DNA of 64,000 nt from Planctomycetota bacterium (GCA_024278955.1 JAJRSE010000059.1:1-64000); one strand, 5' to 3'. Numbered from the stretch's first letter, positions 52,515-62,223 are shown. Numbers and translations: made by a program. Notes: generated by a model from the sequence alone, not told the origin.

Positions 52515-53567
52515 TCAACCAACCTTCATACCAGCCCTGCGGGCCGACAACCATCGCCGTACCAACTCATCGACAACAGCGCCTGACAGAATCACCGCAC
52601 CAATAATTGCAAACTCGACATTCTGATAATTCGGATGCACAAGATTGATCGTATTACTAAGCACCACCATCACTGCCGAGCCAATTACAACGCCGATGAT
52701 ACTTCCTTCGCCGCCACGCAGCGAACATCCTCCCAGCACTGCCGCAGCTATAGCATAAAGCTCATAAAAATTCCCAAAATCACTCGGCTGAGCGGCGTTA
52801 ATGTCCAGCACAAACAGCATCCCCCCGACTCCCGCAAGCATCGAACAAATGGCATACGCCAGCAGCACCATCCGATCGGTGTTGATTCCGCTATACCGAG
52901 CAGCTTCCGGGTTGTTGCCCAACGCAAGCAAGTAGCGGCCATAGATGGTTTTGTTCAAAAACACAGCCGCAACGATCGCTAGGACAATAAGCACAAGCGT
53001 CGTGGCAGGGAGCTGAAAAGCTCCCTCGGCATCGCCAAGAATGGGTATTCTTCCCTTGGCAATCAGGCGCAATTCCTGAAAGCCGCTGCCAAATCCTTGC
53101 GATTGATCATTGGTAATTCCGCGAGCCAAACCGCGATAAAAAAGCAACCCGCAGAGCGTGACAACAAACGGCTGCAAACGCAATTTCGTGACAAGCAGAC
53201 CATGGACCAAGCCAATGACTAGCGAGATCATCAAGATTGCCCCCACCGCGGCAGGAACCGTCCAATCGTGCTTCGTCAGCAAAAATGGCAACAGCACTCC
53301 AACCAAACAAACTACCGACCCAATCGAGAGATCAATCCCCCCAGTAATAATAACAAACGCCGCACCAATACTCAGAATGCCAAACAGCGCCGTCCGGTGG
53401 ACCAGATTCTCGATGTTGCCGCTAAGCAAAAAACGATCGGTCGAAGCCGCCGTGTAGACGCAAATCATGATCAACAAGCCAAGAATGCCATAAACCTTCC
53501 CTCCGGCGCGCAGCTTCTGCGAAATCCGGCTCAACAGCGAATCAGCTCCTGGTTCTTTACCTGTCAC
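52515..53567 (-). CDS. Sugar ABC transporter permease (RbsC-like)
   Basis: 350 residues with about eight to ten membrane segments. The family signature FVIITGGIDLSIGSVVCLVG near residue 70 is characteristic of ribose/xylose/galactose permeases. The late cytoplasmic loop is at YAIAAAVLGGCSLRGGEGS. It pairs with the ATPase encoded 48 bp upstream and the solute-binding lipoprotein. Confidence 0.92.
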   Translation of the reverse strand: MTGKEPGADSLLSRISQKLRAGGKVYGILGLLIMICVYTAASTDRFLLSGNIENLVHRTALFGILSIGAAFVIITGGIDLSIGSVVCLVGVLLPFLLTKHDWTVPAAVGAILMISLVIGLVHGLLVTKLRLQPFVVTLCGLLFYRGLARGITNDQSQGFGSGFQELRLIAKGRIPILGDAEGAFQLPATTLVLIVLAIVAAVFLNKTIYGRYLLALGNNPEAARYSGINTDRMVLLAYAICSMLAGVGGMLFVLDINAAQPSDFGNFYELYAIAAAVLGGCSLRGGEGSIIGVVIGSAVMVVLSNTINLVHPNYQNVEFAIIGAVILSGAVVDELVRRWLSARRAGMKVG

Positions 53568-53615
53568 ATTTCGATCCTTTTTTTGATTCCAAAAAAATTA
53601 GACAATAGCCGCGAC

Positions 53616-55136
53616 CTAACACTTCGCCGGAGTTCTCCCAGTGCCCGTCGCCAACTGCATCACCGCATCCTCGCTAATCTCTGCTCGATCGAGCCCTCCC
53701 GCGATTCGCCCTTCGTGCATCACCAGCGCCCGGTCTGAGAGACCAAAAATCTCTTCCATTTCGCTCGAAACAAATACGATCGCAACCCCTCGACCCGCAA
53801 GCTCATGCATCAGCCGATAGATCTCTTCTTTGGCACCGACATCAATCCCCCGAGTCGGCTCATCCATCAGCAAAAGTCGTGGCTCGGTAGCCAACCACTT
53901 ACCAAGCACAACTTTCTGCTGATTCCCGCCCGAAAGAACCTGCACAATCTGATCGCCGCCTGCCGACTTAATTCGCAGCTGCTGAGTCATTTCTTCACAA
54001 ACACGATTTTCCGCCTCACGATTCAAAAACCCACCTCGCATCTCCCGACGCAGAGTTGCCAGCGAGAGATTCTGCTTTACGCTCATCCCCAACACCAACC
54101 CTGCCAGGCGGCGGTCCTCTGGAACAAGCACAATCCCCGCCTCGATTGCCTCGCGTGCGGTACGCGGAGGTCGAGCAAGGCTTTCGGTTTTCATCGAACC
54201 GCCTACCGCCGGAGTCACTCCAAACAAAGTCGTGAGCAGCTCCGAACGCCCTGCTCCCACCAGCCCAGCAACTCCCACAATCTCGCCAGCACGTACCGAA
54301 AAGCTAATCGCATGCGCCGGATAAGCTGGCGTACGCAGCTGCTCGACTCTCAGAACCTCGTCGCCAGTCGAGTGAGCCGTACGATGATAAAACTTCGAAA
54401 CATCTCGACCAACCATCATCGAAACCATCGCGTCATGACGAATCTCATCACGCAAAATCTGCCCTACAAAACAACCATCGCGTAATACAACAACGCGGTC
54501 AGCCAGCTCTTCCACTTCTCTCAAACGATGAGAAATGTAAATCACGCTGACGCCCTGAGCACGCAGGTTCTTGACCACCCCAAAAAGCGTTTCTGTTTCG
54601 TGTTGCGACAACGACGACGTCGGCTCATCCATAATCAAAACTCGAGCCTGCGTACTCAACGCCTTCGCAATCTCGACCAGTTGCTGTTTGCCAATCGAAA
54701 GCCTACCGACGATCGTGCGAGGCGAAACATCAAGCCCAACCATCTCCAAATACTTCGTGGCATCTCGCTCAATCCTGCAGTTATCGATCAGCCCGAAGCG
54801 TCTTGGCTCTCGCCCCAAAAAGATGTTGGCCCCAACGCTCAAGTTCGAGGCCAGATTGAGCTCCTGATGAATCAGAGAAATCCCCGCTTGCAACGCTTGC
54901 TCAACATTTGCAAACACCACAAGTTGCCCATCTACAAAAATCTCCCCCGTGCTCGGCGATTGAACCCCTGCCAAGATCTTCATCAGCGTGCTTTTGCCCG
55001 CACCATTCTCGCCGAGCACCGCCAAAACTTCACCTGCCAAGATCCCAAGCGAGACATCGTCTAAAGCTCGAACGCTCTGAAACTGTTTCCCAACATGTCG
55101 CACTTCCAGTACCGGCGGGGAATTGTTTTCGGGCAT
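53616..55136 (-). CDS. Sugar ABC transporter ATPase (RbsA/MglA-like)
   Basis: 506 residues from ATG 55136 ([16 protein letters not shown]); the track adds nine residues that lie in the tandem repeat region. Two ABC domains are seen. The first has Walker [13 protein letters not shown] and signature [16 protein letters not shown]. The second has a degenerate Walker A region ([15 protein letters not shown]), typical of RbsA, and signature [16 protein letters not shown]. It powers uptake with the permease encoded next. The start lies 28 bases from a 10-bp tandem repeat array. Confidence 0.92.
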   Translation of the reverse strand: MPENNSPPVLEVRHVGKQFQSVRALDDVSLGILAGEVLAVLGENGAGKSTLMKILAGVQSPSTGEIFVDGQLVVFANVEQALQAGISLIHQELNLASNLSVGANIFLGREPRRFGLIDNCRIERDATKYLEMVGLDVSPRTIVGRLSIGKQQLVEIAKALSTQARVLIMDEPTSSLSQHETETLFGVVKNLRAQGVSVIYISHRLREVEELADRVVVLRDGCFVGQILRDEIRHDAMVSMMVGRDVSKFYHRTAHSTGDEVLRVEQLRTPAYPAHAISFSVRAGEIVGVAGLVGAGRSELLTTLFGVTPAVGGSMKTESLARPPRTAREAIEAGIVLVPEDRRLAGLVLGMSVKQNLSLATLRREMRGGFLNREAENRVCEEMTQQLRIKSAGGDQIVQVLSGGNQQKVVLGKWLATEPRLLLMDEPTRGIDVGAKEEIYRLMHELAGRGVAIVFVSSEMEEIFGLSDRALVMHEGRIAGGLDRAEISEDAVMQLATGTGRTPAKC

Positions 55137-55163
55137 AAAAACCTCGGGAGCACGGCGTGCCAA

Positions 55164-55223
55164 GTCGAATGGAGTCGAATGGAGTCGAATGGAGTCGAAT
55201 GGAGTCGAATGGAGTCGAATGGA
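55164..55223. repeat. Six tandem copies of a 10-bp repeat
   Basis: GTCGAATGGA repeats six times without a mismatch, immediately upstream of the transporter ATPase start codon. A seventh degenerate unit (ATGGAGA) follows. On the minus strand the array lies in the leader of that gene. Such an array can change copy number by slippage and so alter leader length. Confidence 0.95.
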
Positions 55224-55566
55224 ATGGAGAAAAACAGCGAGAGCCTTTAGTACTACCAGCGATCAGTCATTGGAACCACAACGACACGACGAACACCACG
55301 CCCTAGGGCAAGCAATGTGAAACTGTGTTTTGTTGAGTCGGCATTTTTCAGGAAACAATCATGTCGACCTGTTGATCGAGGAGAAATCATTGAAACCCCA
55401 GTATCTCTAGCTCCATTTCATTGTGCCCGTCGTGTCGTCGTGGTTCAACCTAGCGTTGTCGTATTAGACGAGCGGCAGATCAGAACTTACCCTAGTCCCT
55501 CTCTCAGCCTCTGAAATTCACCTCTGGATCGCCTTAGCAGAAGCCACAGCACCCCATTTGCCGCGA
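55224..55566. other. Gap between solute-binding protein gene and tandem repeat
   Basis: About 340 bases without a convincing gene. The imperfect inverted pair AACCACAACGACACGACG (near 55277) and CGTCGTGTCGTCGTGGTT (near 55428) differs at one position and encloses about 135 bases. The gap separates the binding protein from the ATPase, unusual inside a transporter operon, and may be a small repeat insertion. Confidence 0.5.
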
Positions 55567-56595
55567 CTATCGCCCTGTCTTCTTCTTCAAGTCAGCCCAA
55601 AACTCCTCTACATTACTCGAATCAATCACACGCGCCGGAATGTCAATGAACTTGTTTTCAGGGATCACCGAATTGTTTTTCTTGTACAACTCATTGAGCA
55701 CGCAAATCGATTCGTAGCCATATGCGTACGGATCCTGAACCACCGTTCCCGTTACCGTGCCATCGATAATACCCTGTAGCGAAATTTCATCCTCATCAAA
55801 GGCAATCACCTTCACCTCGCCAAGCTTGCCAGCCCCACGCAACGCTTCCATTGCCAGAGGCGGGTTATAGGTAAACAGCCCAACAAACGCTGCGATATTC
55901 GGATGACGAGTTAGCGCATCCTCCGCGTTGGCTTTCCCTTTCGCTCGATCAAACTGATCAGTCAAAGTACCAAGAACCGTAAATTTACCATCCTCGCTCG
56001 TCATTGGATCGCCCAGCGGGTCATTTCGCGACGAGTCAGGCTCACGACCCAAAATGGCATCAATACACCCTTGCCGCCGTCTACTGGAATTATCCTGGTC
56101 AGCACGCCCAATCAGAATCATCACTTCGCCGCCTTCAGGTAACGCTTTGCGCACCAACTCACCACACATGAGCCCCGCAATATAATTGTCCATCCCGATA
56201 TACATCACCCGATCCGACTCCGGAGCGTCCGAGTCATGAGTAATCAGGATCGACTCAGCCGCAGCCTTATTAAGAATATCGATTTGATTGATCGAGTTGA
56301 TCGGACTAATTGCGATACCATCGATTCCGCGCGTAAGAAGGTCTTCCATCTTACGAGTCTGATCCGTCATCCCATTCGGCATCACGACCGTCACCTTCAC
56401 ACCTAGTTCCTCCCCCGCCTTCATCGCCCCTTGCCCTGCAATCGTCCAAAAATCGGCCACCCCATTCGAGACAAATGCCAGGCTGGCCCCTTGGGCCTCG
56501 GGCGTCCCACCTGCATTCTTGGAACCACAACCAAAAGACACCAACAGATGCACGGAGAATACCAGAGCGAATATTTTTCGAAGAAGCATCACCAA
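55567..56595 (-). CDS. Sugar-binding lipoprotein of the ABC transporter (RbsB-like)
   Basis: 342 residues. The lipobox is SFGCGSK near residue 23 (a second start two codons later is possible). The periplasmic-binding-protein fold follows (ASLAFVSNGVADFWTIA, MEDLLTRGIDGIAISPINS, VIAFDEDEISLQGIIDG). These are hallmarks of the RbsB/xylose-binding class. It captures a pentose- or hexose-like ligand at the outer face of the inner membrane. The gap before the ATPase gene contains the repeat array, so expression may be uncoupled. Confidence 0.9.
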   Translation of the reverse strand: MVMLLRKIFALVFSVHLLVSFGCGSKNAGGTPEAQGASLAFVSNGVADFWTIAGQGAMKAGEELGVKVTVVMPNGMTDQTRKMEDLLTRGIDGIAISPINSINQIDILNKAAAESILITHDSDAPESDRVMYIGMDNYIAGLMCGELVRKALPEGGEVMILIGRADQDNSSRRRQGCIDAILGREPDSSRNDPLGDPMTSEDGKFTVLGTLTDQFDRAKGKANAEDALTRHPNIAAFVGLFTYNPPLAMEALRGAGKLGEVKVIAFDEDEISLQGIIDGTVTGTVVQDPYAYGYESICVLNELYKKNNSVIPENKFIDIPARVIDSSNVEEFWADLKKKTGR

Positions 56596-56690
56596 ATTTC
56601 CTTCGTAGGTCGAAGTTCAGTTAAAGACTACACAGACCAGCTTAACTCAAAGTAAACCAAAAACGCAGCCCACGAATTCGTTATTCGTTA

Positions 56691-57962
56691 TTAATTCGTC
56701 ATCCGCGAAGCATGCGCCCAAAGTCCCAAGGCTGGGTTACGAACAAAAAACACCTCTTCCCCGTCTACTTCCTGCAGGCCGTCCTCTAAGCAGCCAATAT
56801 CATAAAGTTTCGACATCTCCCCCAGATCGCCATACCCATACCCCACGCTTTCGATCTCCTCCCGCGTCAGTTCCCCTGGGCAGTAAGTAATCTTAAACCG
56901 CCCCTCCGACGACCCATGAATCAAATGTGCCGCAGCCGAGAGATTCTCTCGAAGCTCGTCACTCTGTTTCACAAATTCAAGAATCTCAGGCGTTGTACGA
57001 TACCCATATTTGCGAATTAGCTCATCAATCTTCGCGTCTTCACCAAACGTCCGAACTGCTGGGCCAAGGATAATCAATTCGCCCCCATCTGCGATTGCCA
57101 TCCGCGTACGGTAGATCGCTTTGTTTCCCAGCCAGGTGCTATGAAACTCTTCCGGATCGAGGTACACAACCACTTTCTTCAAAGGCTCCGCAACCATCTC
57201 AAAGTTCACTTCTAGCGACAGCCGGCTTGCCTCTTCAAAACACTCGACATCGTCCCCAATGAAGAGTCCCCGCACCACCAACTCGCCGGACACATTCTGA
57301 CCAATTACGGTCAACACATAAAGCAACGGAAGATGACCACAGAAATTATCTTGGGCATAATTCAAAATCTTACGAGGTGGCGTATCAGCTCGCCCCATGA
57401 TCCGTTCCATGCCATACACCGCACCAACAAAATGGCTTTCGTTAATCCCACGCACCCCTCCAGTTCCCACAAGCAAGTTCTTGTTGTAGTTGGCCATGCC
57501 CATCACCTCATGCGGCACCACCTGGCCAATCGAAAGCACCAAGTCATGCCCCCCCCTCCAGATCAATCGGTTCAACTGAGCCGGCCAAGTCTCGCAGTAC
57601 ATCCCCTCGGTCACTTCCGAAACAAAATCCGCCGGCACTTCGCCGATCGTTTCCACATCGGTTCGCCAGTTGTGATAGCGAAACAATTCTGGCGGAACAC
57701 GAGGAAACATCTTTTCTCGCTGCCACAACGGCATCTCAAAATGTGTCCCCAACGCAGGCAACACGTCGACCAGATGCTCGCCATAGTAGTCCGACGCCAT
57801 ACAAGTCAACTGGCCTGCCCGGCTATTAAATCGAGTAAAATCAGGAGGCACAGCAATCACCCGCTCGCGAGGGCCAAGCTTTTCAAAGACGCCAAACAAG
57901 GCGTCGCGAAGCTGTTCGTCAGAAAGTTCGGTCGTCGCCGACCCGGAAGCGTAATAAAGCAT
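56691..57962 (-). CDS. LarA/DUF2088-family racemase or epimerase
   Basis: 423 residues. The N-terminal LarA block is VIAVPPDFTRFNSRAG near residue 40, followed by IWRGGHDLVLSIGQVVPHEV and later NLLVGTGGVRGINESHF. These fit the DUF2088 (lactate racemase) family, which uses a nickel-pincer cofactor; many members outside lactobacilli epimerise aldonates such as mannonate. The enzyme's gene is first in a same-strand run with the sugar transporter, so it may act on the transported sugar acid. No LarB, LarC or LarE genes are in the window. Confidence 0.78.
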   Translation of the reverse strand: MLYYASGSATTELSDEQLRDALFGVFEKLGPRERVIAVPPDFTRFNSRAGQLTCMASDYYGEHLVDVLPALGTHFEMPLWQREKMFPRVPPELFRYHNWRTDVETIGEVPADFVSEVTEGMYCETWPAQLNRLIWRGGHDLVLSIGQVVPHEVMGMANYNKNLLVGTGGVRGINESHFVGAVYGMERIMGRADTPPRKILNYAQDNFCGHLPLLYVLTVIGQNVSGELVVRGLFIGDDVECFEEASRLSLEVNFEMVAEPLKKVVVYLDPEEFHSTWLGNKAIYRTRMAIADGGELIILGPAVRTFGEDAKIDELIRKYGYRTTPEILEFVKQSDELRENLSAAAHLIHGSSEGRFKITYCPGELTREEIESVGYGYGDLGEMSKLYDIGCLEDGLQEVDGEEVFFVRNPALGLWAHASRMTN

Positions 57963-58139
57963 GTGTCGTTTTCAAGCCGTAGAGATTCGTGTGTCTGTTT
58001 CACAATAGCCGCGTACTAACAGTCCGCCAAAATATCAGCTGTTATCTTACCGTTTTCCGACAGACAAAAGGAGAGCCCTCCACAAGCACCCAGCAAACTA
58101 TTCTTGTCAGATGCTTTCTTCCCTGTGATAATAGAAAAC

Positions 58140-58529
58140 ATGTCCTCTGCTCGCCCACAACCGGCAGTTTCAAGCCCCGCCTCTCGCGGGCCCCAGCTGC
58201 TCCATTTTCGGCTAAGACAGATGTTTTTCATGGTTACCGCACTAAGCATCTTCTGCGCTCTGCTGGTAAAAACTCCCGGGGTATGGCCGCTCGTAATCGG
58301 GTCGGTCACCTTGCTCATCGCGGCACACGTCTTCGCCAACCTAATCGGAACTCGCTTGCGCGATAGCTCTCCTGGAGCGAGCCGTTGGCAAACCCAGCAG
58401 GTCGGCTCCACCCCCGAGGTTCCCGTGGCCAGAACCAACCCAGCCGAGATCACCAACCGGAGTCCTCCGAACGGGCGGCCTATTTCGTCTTCGGACCAGA
58501 GAAATTCAGCCAAAATAGAGCCAAGTTGA
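58140..58529 (+). CDS. Small membrane protein, planctomycete type
   Basis: 129 residues from ATG 58140 (the track start is 12 codons earlier). Two adjacent membrane segments, MFFMVTALSIFCALLV and GVWPLVIGSVTLLIAAHVF, are preceded by RFRLRQ-like LHFRLRQ. This opening recurs in short planctomycete membrane proteins. The C-terminus is hydrophilic and Pro/Ser-rich. No function is recognised. Confidence 0.6.
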   Translation: MSSARPQPAVSSPASRGPQLLHFRLRQMFFMVTALSIFCALLVKTPGVWPLVIGSVTLLIAAHVFANLIGTRLRDSSPGASRWQTQQVGSTPEVPVARTNPAEITNRSPPNGRPISSSDQRNSAKIEPS

Positions 58530-58651
58530 CGTCGCCTACTCCAATCACTTACATTTGATAGCAGAGGCAGAGGGAAGCAGCCTTTTTCCTTAGCTTTGTC
58601 CGATGGACGGCCAGAGCTTCTTTGGTAAAGTTTGATTGAAAGGAGAGCGCT

Positions 58652-58975
58652 ATGCCGTTATTTGAAGTGGAGACGGAAAGCCATATAATTATCACGTGGG
58701 CCAAAGACAACGACGAGGCGACGGCCGTCGTGACCGAGGCTTACCCGAGCGACACGGTCATCCGTCTGACCAAGCGTCCCCGCGATACCTGGGTTATCTC
58801 GAAGAGTGCTCTGGGAATTACCAGCTCGCTTGACCCGTGCAGCACTGCTCGCGATTGCCTTTCAAAGAGCGAAGGCGACAAGGTTCATGCAATACGGCTT
58901 TACATGCACGAGACGGGCGTCGACCTAGAGCAAGCTCGTAAAGCAATTGAGTCGAATATGGTGATGGGTTGGTAA
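58652..58975 (+). CDS. Small protein with L7/L12-like C-terminal segment
   Basis: 107 residues with GAAAGGAG ribosome-binding site at correct distance. The last 35 residues (KVHAIRLYMHETGVDLEQAR) resemble the C-terminal domain of ribosomal protein L7/L12, in which a K/AIKLYR-like helix precedes a conserved acidic turn and an A-K/R-x-A-I/V helix. Here it is linked to a beta-rich N-terminal domain (VETESHIIITWAKDN). Similar small proteins occur in planctomycetes. Ribosome binding is only a possibility. Confidence 0.65.
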   Translation: MPLFEVETESHIIITWAKDNDEATAVVTEAYPSDTVIRLTKRPRDTWVISKSALGITSSLDPCSTARDCLSKSEGDKVHAIRLYMHETGVDLEQARKAIESNMVMGW

Positions 58976-59039
58976 TCGCCACCCACGCCAATAGGGAAAA
59001 ATCCTAGAGCAACCGTTGGTTGCCCTGGCTAGGTCATTG

Positions 59040-59065
59040 GCTCGCGGTGCAGTTGCATCGCGAGC
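59040..59065. terminator. Stem-loop after the small L7/L12-like gene
   Basis: GCTCGCGGTGC and GCATCGCGAGC pair over 11 bp with one G-U and a 4-base loop. The T-run expected of an intrinsic terminator is absent, so it may be a weak terminator or an RNA-end stabiliser for the gene 65 bp upstream. Confidence 0.45.
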
Positions 59066-59190
59066 AAAGACCGGCATGGGCTTCTTCGAGCATTCTGCTC
59101 GTGCGATTTAGTTTACCGCGGCCAACTTGGGTCTCATCTTCTGGCAACGTGCCATCGACGCTAACCGCGTTTCAAACACAAAATACGGTT

Positions 59191-60195
59191 TTAGCGGTAT
59201 CTTGGTACTTGCGGTGTTACCGGATAAGGAACTTGCCCGCTACTGACAGGAGCTTCGACGCTTGGCACTTGTGGGCGAGGCGACTCGGGTCGCGTGGCAA
59301 TCATCGAAGGAGTCGTGAAGTTTGTCGTCGGATAGCTGCTGGTGCCGCCAGGCCGATAGGGAGTTGTACTTGCAACTGCCTGTGGCGTAGGCGTTGTGGG
59401 TGCGGCAACAGCCGCGGACACGGGTGACGAAGGGGTATAGGCCCTAGGCGTAGATTCGGTGTAACGACTAGCGATTGAGGCTGCCGCATTAGTGGCGATT
59501 TCTTCCATACTCCCGGCGGTCGGCGTACTCAAGCTGTTCTCCAAGCCAGCTGAAGCGGCTGTGGCCTGGGCAATTTTTGGTGGAATACCATTTATTTCAG
59601 GCGGTAGATTGGCTGTTGAAGGAGCCTGAACCGTTTGTTGAGCTGCTTGCACGGTGGCTAAGTAGCTGCCGTAGCGTGATGCTGTTTGGGGAGCTTCGCC
59701 GGCTGTCGGATTGGTTGAAGTCGGTAGAGTACTGGTCGGAGAGGATGCAGCAGCGTAGCGACTCGGGGCGGCAGCCGCGGGGGCAGCTGTTTCGGCGGTG
59801 CTCGAAGCGGCGGGCGGTACTGCGTCTGGGTTGTAAGGCAACTGAATCGAACCTAGACCCGCAGGTGGCGTGGCGGCTGCAATATGCTGCGTAGCGGTGC
59901 TCGCGGGAGCGGCTTGCGAAAAGGTTGGGGCGTCGGTGCTCGGGTATGCTGGGGCCGCCGCAAGCACAGCCGGCGGAGTTGTGCTGAGATTCGGGACAAA
60001 CGCAGGGGCGGCAGCAGCTGCTGCTGCTAGCCCTTCGGCCTGCTTGGCAAGTACCGAAGGTTTGGTAGGTTCTGCGTTTGCCAAAGATGCCGTCTCGGCA
60101 CCACTGGTGCTAGCCGTTTTTTGCATCGACTTACAACCGACCGAACTGACTCCAACGAGAATCATGAGACTCGTGGCAATGATCGTATTACGCAT
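59191..60195 (-). CDS. Ala/Pro/Thr-rich lipoprotein
   Basis: 334 residues with a clear lipobox (SSVGCKSMQK near residue 21). The remainder is low-complexity, with over half Ala, Pro, Ser and Thr, and short repeated AATPPAG-, ATTPTPQ-type segments. No domain is visible. It may be a surface or linker protein, and the composition suggests an extended, possibly glycosylated chain. The frame is maintained for over 300 codons and the lipobox supports a real gene. Confidence 0.7.
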   Translation of the reverse strand: MRNTIIATSLMILVGVSSVGCKSMQKTASTSGAETASLANAEPTKPSVLAKQAEGLAAAAAAAPAFVPNLSTTPPAVLAAAPAYPSTDAPTFSQAAPASTATQHIAAATPPAGLGSIQLPYNPDAVPPAASSTAETAAPAAAAPSRYAAASSPTSTLPTSTNPTAGEAPQTASRYGSYLATVQAAQQTVQAPSTANLPPEINGIPPKIAQATAASAGLENSLSTPTAGSMEEIATNAAASIASRYTESTPRAYTPSSPVSAAVAAPTTPTPQAVASTTPYRPGGTSSYPTTNFTTPSMIATRPESPRPQVPSVEAPVSSGQVPYPVTPQVPRYR

Positions 60196-60948
60196 GGCTT
60201 CCGTGCCCTAATCGTAAACTAAGAAAAAAATTTGCCTGGGAAATTTTGACTTGTTCTGAGGAGCCAAGGGCGGGCATTACCGATAACCCGCACGACCCCT
60301 ACCTTTTCTGATAGTCGGCAATTCCGACGCTTGAGACCATAAAAACATGGATTCAAAACGGGAAAATTGCGTGCTCGCATCAGATAGGCAGGGGGATTAT
60401 AGGAGGCTATTGTAAGCGGTCAATGGCACTCCCCTTGCACGCTAGCGCGGGGTGCAGCCTGCCCTTTGTAATTTTCAGGCGATGGTTTTACAGAACCTCA
60501 TGCATTGGATTTTTCGGTGGCGTTGCTTCCAGAGATGGCCGAAGCCAACCGCTCTCGCTGAGGTAGTTGGCTGCTAGCTAGAACAGAGCCTCGGCCCCCT
60601 GATACTATTGAAGTGGCCCCCAAATAATCGGACCACCGGCGTAGAGAGAAAATCGTAACCGTTCACGGCATGGCAGCTAATTTGACGGCAGCGAGAGTGC
60701 CGGCTCGCCATTGATTTTCCCTGCCTTCAGAAAAGCAGTGTCTCGTGAGAGACTGCCAGAAGTCGCTAATTTAGCCGCTTGGGGAGATTTAGGGGGGGCA
60801 TATTCCTGCTGGAAGCTTGAATAATACTGTTTTCTACGCTTTTTGATTGCTATGTGGTTTTCATCCGATACAATGCCCAACATGTTTAGGGTGCTAGCTA
60901 ATTCGTTAATAGCTAGGCGGTAGAGACTTTTTTTGGGGAATTGATGCA
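60196..60948. other. Long intergenic region before the cold-shock gene
   Basis: About 750 bases. The 15-bp motif shared with 25735-25749 lies at 60654-60668. A 95-residue minus ORF at 60677-60964 overlaps the cold-shock start and is not called. Cold-shock genes often have long structured leaders, which would occupy the right end. No RNA gene is recognised. Confidence 0.5.
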
Positions 60949-61146
60949 ATGGCTGTGGGTACAATTAAGCGTCTGACGGACAGAGGATTTGGGTTTATAG
61001 ACACGGGAACGAACAAGGATATGTTTTTCCATTCTTCCAATGTGGAAGGTGTCGGCTTCGATGAACTACGAGAAGGCCAAGAGGTAAATTACACCGAAGG
61101 GCAAGGTCCTAAGGGGCCGCGTGCTGAGAATGTAACCCCTACCTAG
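60949..61146 (+). CDS. Cold-shock (CspA-family) protein
   Basis: 65 residues. The cold-shock fold RNP motifs are visible: GFGFIDTG (RNP1-like) and MFFHSS (RNP2-like). The start KRLTDRGFGF matches the normal K-W/R-F-N-x-x-K-G-F-G-F pattern in modified form. Such proteins bind single-stranded RNA or DNA. A perfect intrinsic terminator lies 40 bp after the stop. The single gene is probably regulated through its long leader. Confidence 0.9.
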   Translation: MAVGTIKRLTDRGFGFIDTGTNKDMFFHSSNVEGVGFDELREGQEVNYTEGQGPKGPRAENVTPT

Positions 61147-61185
61147 TCTGGTTAGATTCGTATAACGAGCAACCAAGTACAAAAA

Positions 61186-61217
61186 GGGAGCTGACAACAA
61201 TGTCAGCTCCCTTTTTT
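61186..61217. terminator. Intrinsic terminator after the cold-shock gene
   Basis: GGGAGCTGACA and TGTCAGCTCCC form a perfect 11-bp stem with a 4-base loop ACAA and TTTTTT after it. A run of A precedes the left arm, so it can also stop transcripts entering from the right. Confidence 0.95.
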
Positions 61218-61276
61218 CGCGTCACGGTTTTCTGAAAGCACTGCCTTTTCTGAAAACTAAGGAGGTGATCGGATCC

Positions 61277-62221
61277 TCACGCGGCTCCGAAGAAGTACTT
61301 TGTGACGTGATAGAATACTGGCGCTGCGAAGCAGACCGCGTCGATCCGGCTGAGAACACCCGCGTGTCCTTCGATGAGTGTGCCGGTCGAAACTTCGCCT
61401 CGATCTTTTTTGATGGCGGCTAGCGTCATCGCGCCAGCAGATGCCATAACCGCAATCAGGGCAGCCATCGCTGCGGCCTGCCACCAAGCAGGGAACGGTG
61501 TTGCCCAGTAGAGCGACATCCCAATAATTGCCGTAGCGCCCGATCCGCCGATTACTCCCTCCCAGGTGCGAGTGCTGTCGACGACTTCGGCAATCACATG
61601 CTTGCCAAACATTCGCCCCAGCAAAAATTGGAGTAACTCGGAGATCAGTACCATCGTGACAAAAAAGAACAACAGCCGAGCGTTTGCGTAGTTGCCGTCC
61701 ATGTTTTTGCACTCAAGAAAAAGCAACGCAGGTGCAAAGCTAAGGCAATAAACGCAGACAAGTAGCCCGAATTGTACCTTGGCGACACGTTCAAGAAACC
61801 GCTTGAAGTCGCCTGAAATAGCCACTCGGGCCGCGATGAACAGGAAAGCATAGACGGGAATGAGAATACTAAAAAAGTCGTAGTAGTTCAGCGATACAAG
61901 TACAAACTGCATGGGGGTAAAGAAAAAGAAAACCCAAAAGAGGGCCCGGTGGTCGCCCATACTCGTGGGGGTAAGGGTTACAAATTCGCGAAGCGCCCAA
62001 AACGAAAGCAGGCCGAAGAGTACAACGGTCAGCGTGGGCTGAAAAAAGGCAATCCCCAAGACCAGGCTAAAGAACCACCAGGCATTGACGCGGCTGTTGA
62101 ACGAGTCGACCGACCGCTTATCAAGTCCCAATGTGGTTTGCCTCTGTAGCCAGCGACCCACAAAAGTCGCAAGCGAAAGTAAAACCAATACGATGCCCAG
62201 CAAGGCCCAGTCTTTAAGCAT
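61277..62221 (-). CDS. cdsA: Phosphatidate cytidylyltransferase
   Basis: 314 residues with about eight membrane segments. The CDP-diglyceride synthase signature appears at the C-terminus as AAIKKDRGEVSTGTLIEGHA followed by GVLSRIDAVCFAAP, with the expected K-D ... H-x-G ... D pattern. The motif DSTRTWEGVIGG, found upstream in the family, is present too. It makes CDP-diacylglycerol for phospholipid synthesis. The adjacent plsC ends two bp before its start, so the two act consecutively. Confidence 0.9.
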   Translation of the reverse strand: MLKDWALLGIVLVLLSLATFVGRWLQRQTTLGLDKRSVDSFNSRVNAWWFFSLVLGIAFFQPTLTVVLFGLLSFWALREFVTLTPTSMGDHRALFWVFFFFTPMQFVLVSLNYYDFFSILIPVYAFLFIAARVAISGDFKRFLERVAKVQFGLLVCVYCLSFAPALLFLECKNMDGNYANARLLFFFVTMVLISELLQFLLGRMFGKHVIAEVVDSTRTWEGVIGGSGATAIIGMSLYWATPFPAWWQAAAMAALIAVMASAGAMTLAAIKKDRGEVSTGTLIEGHAGVLSRIDAVCFAAPVFYHVTKYFFGAA

Positions 62222-62223
62222 GG

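Noticed and set aside
53805-54485. 226-codon plus-strand ORF
   Set aside because: Antisense to the sugar transporter ATPase.
55164-55223. Tandem array considered as a CRISPR
   Set aside because: Units are contiguous 10-mers without spacers.
57333-58019. 228-codon plus-strand ORF
   Set aside because: Antisense to the LarA-like gene with basic, low-complexity translation typical of a shadow frame.
60677-60964. 95-codon minus-strand ORF before the cold-shock gene
   Set aside because: Overlaps the cold-shock start codon, no ribosome-binding site and no recognisable fold; the region fits a leader better.
61259-61270. AAGGAGGTGATC, perfect complement of the 16S 3' end
   Set aside because: No start codon follows on the plus strand and the sequence lies in the untranslated end of cdsA; likely coincidence, and no rRNA genes are near.
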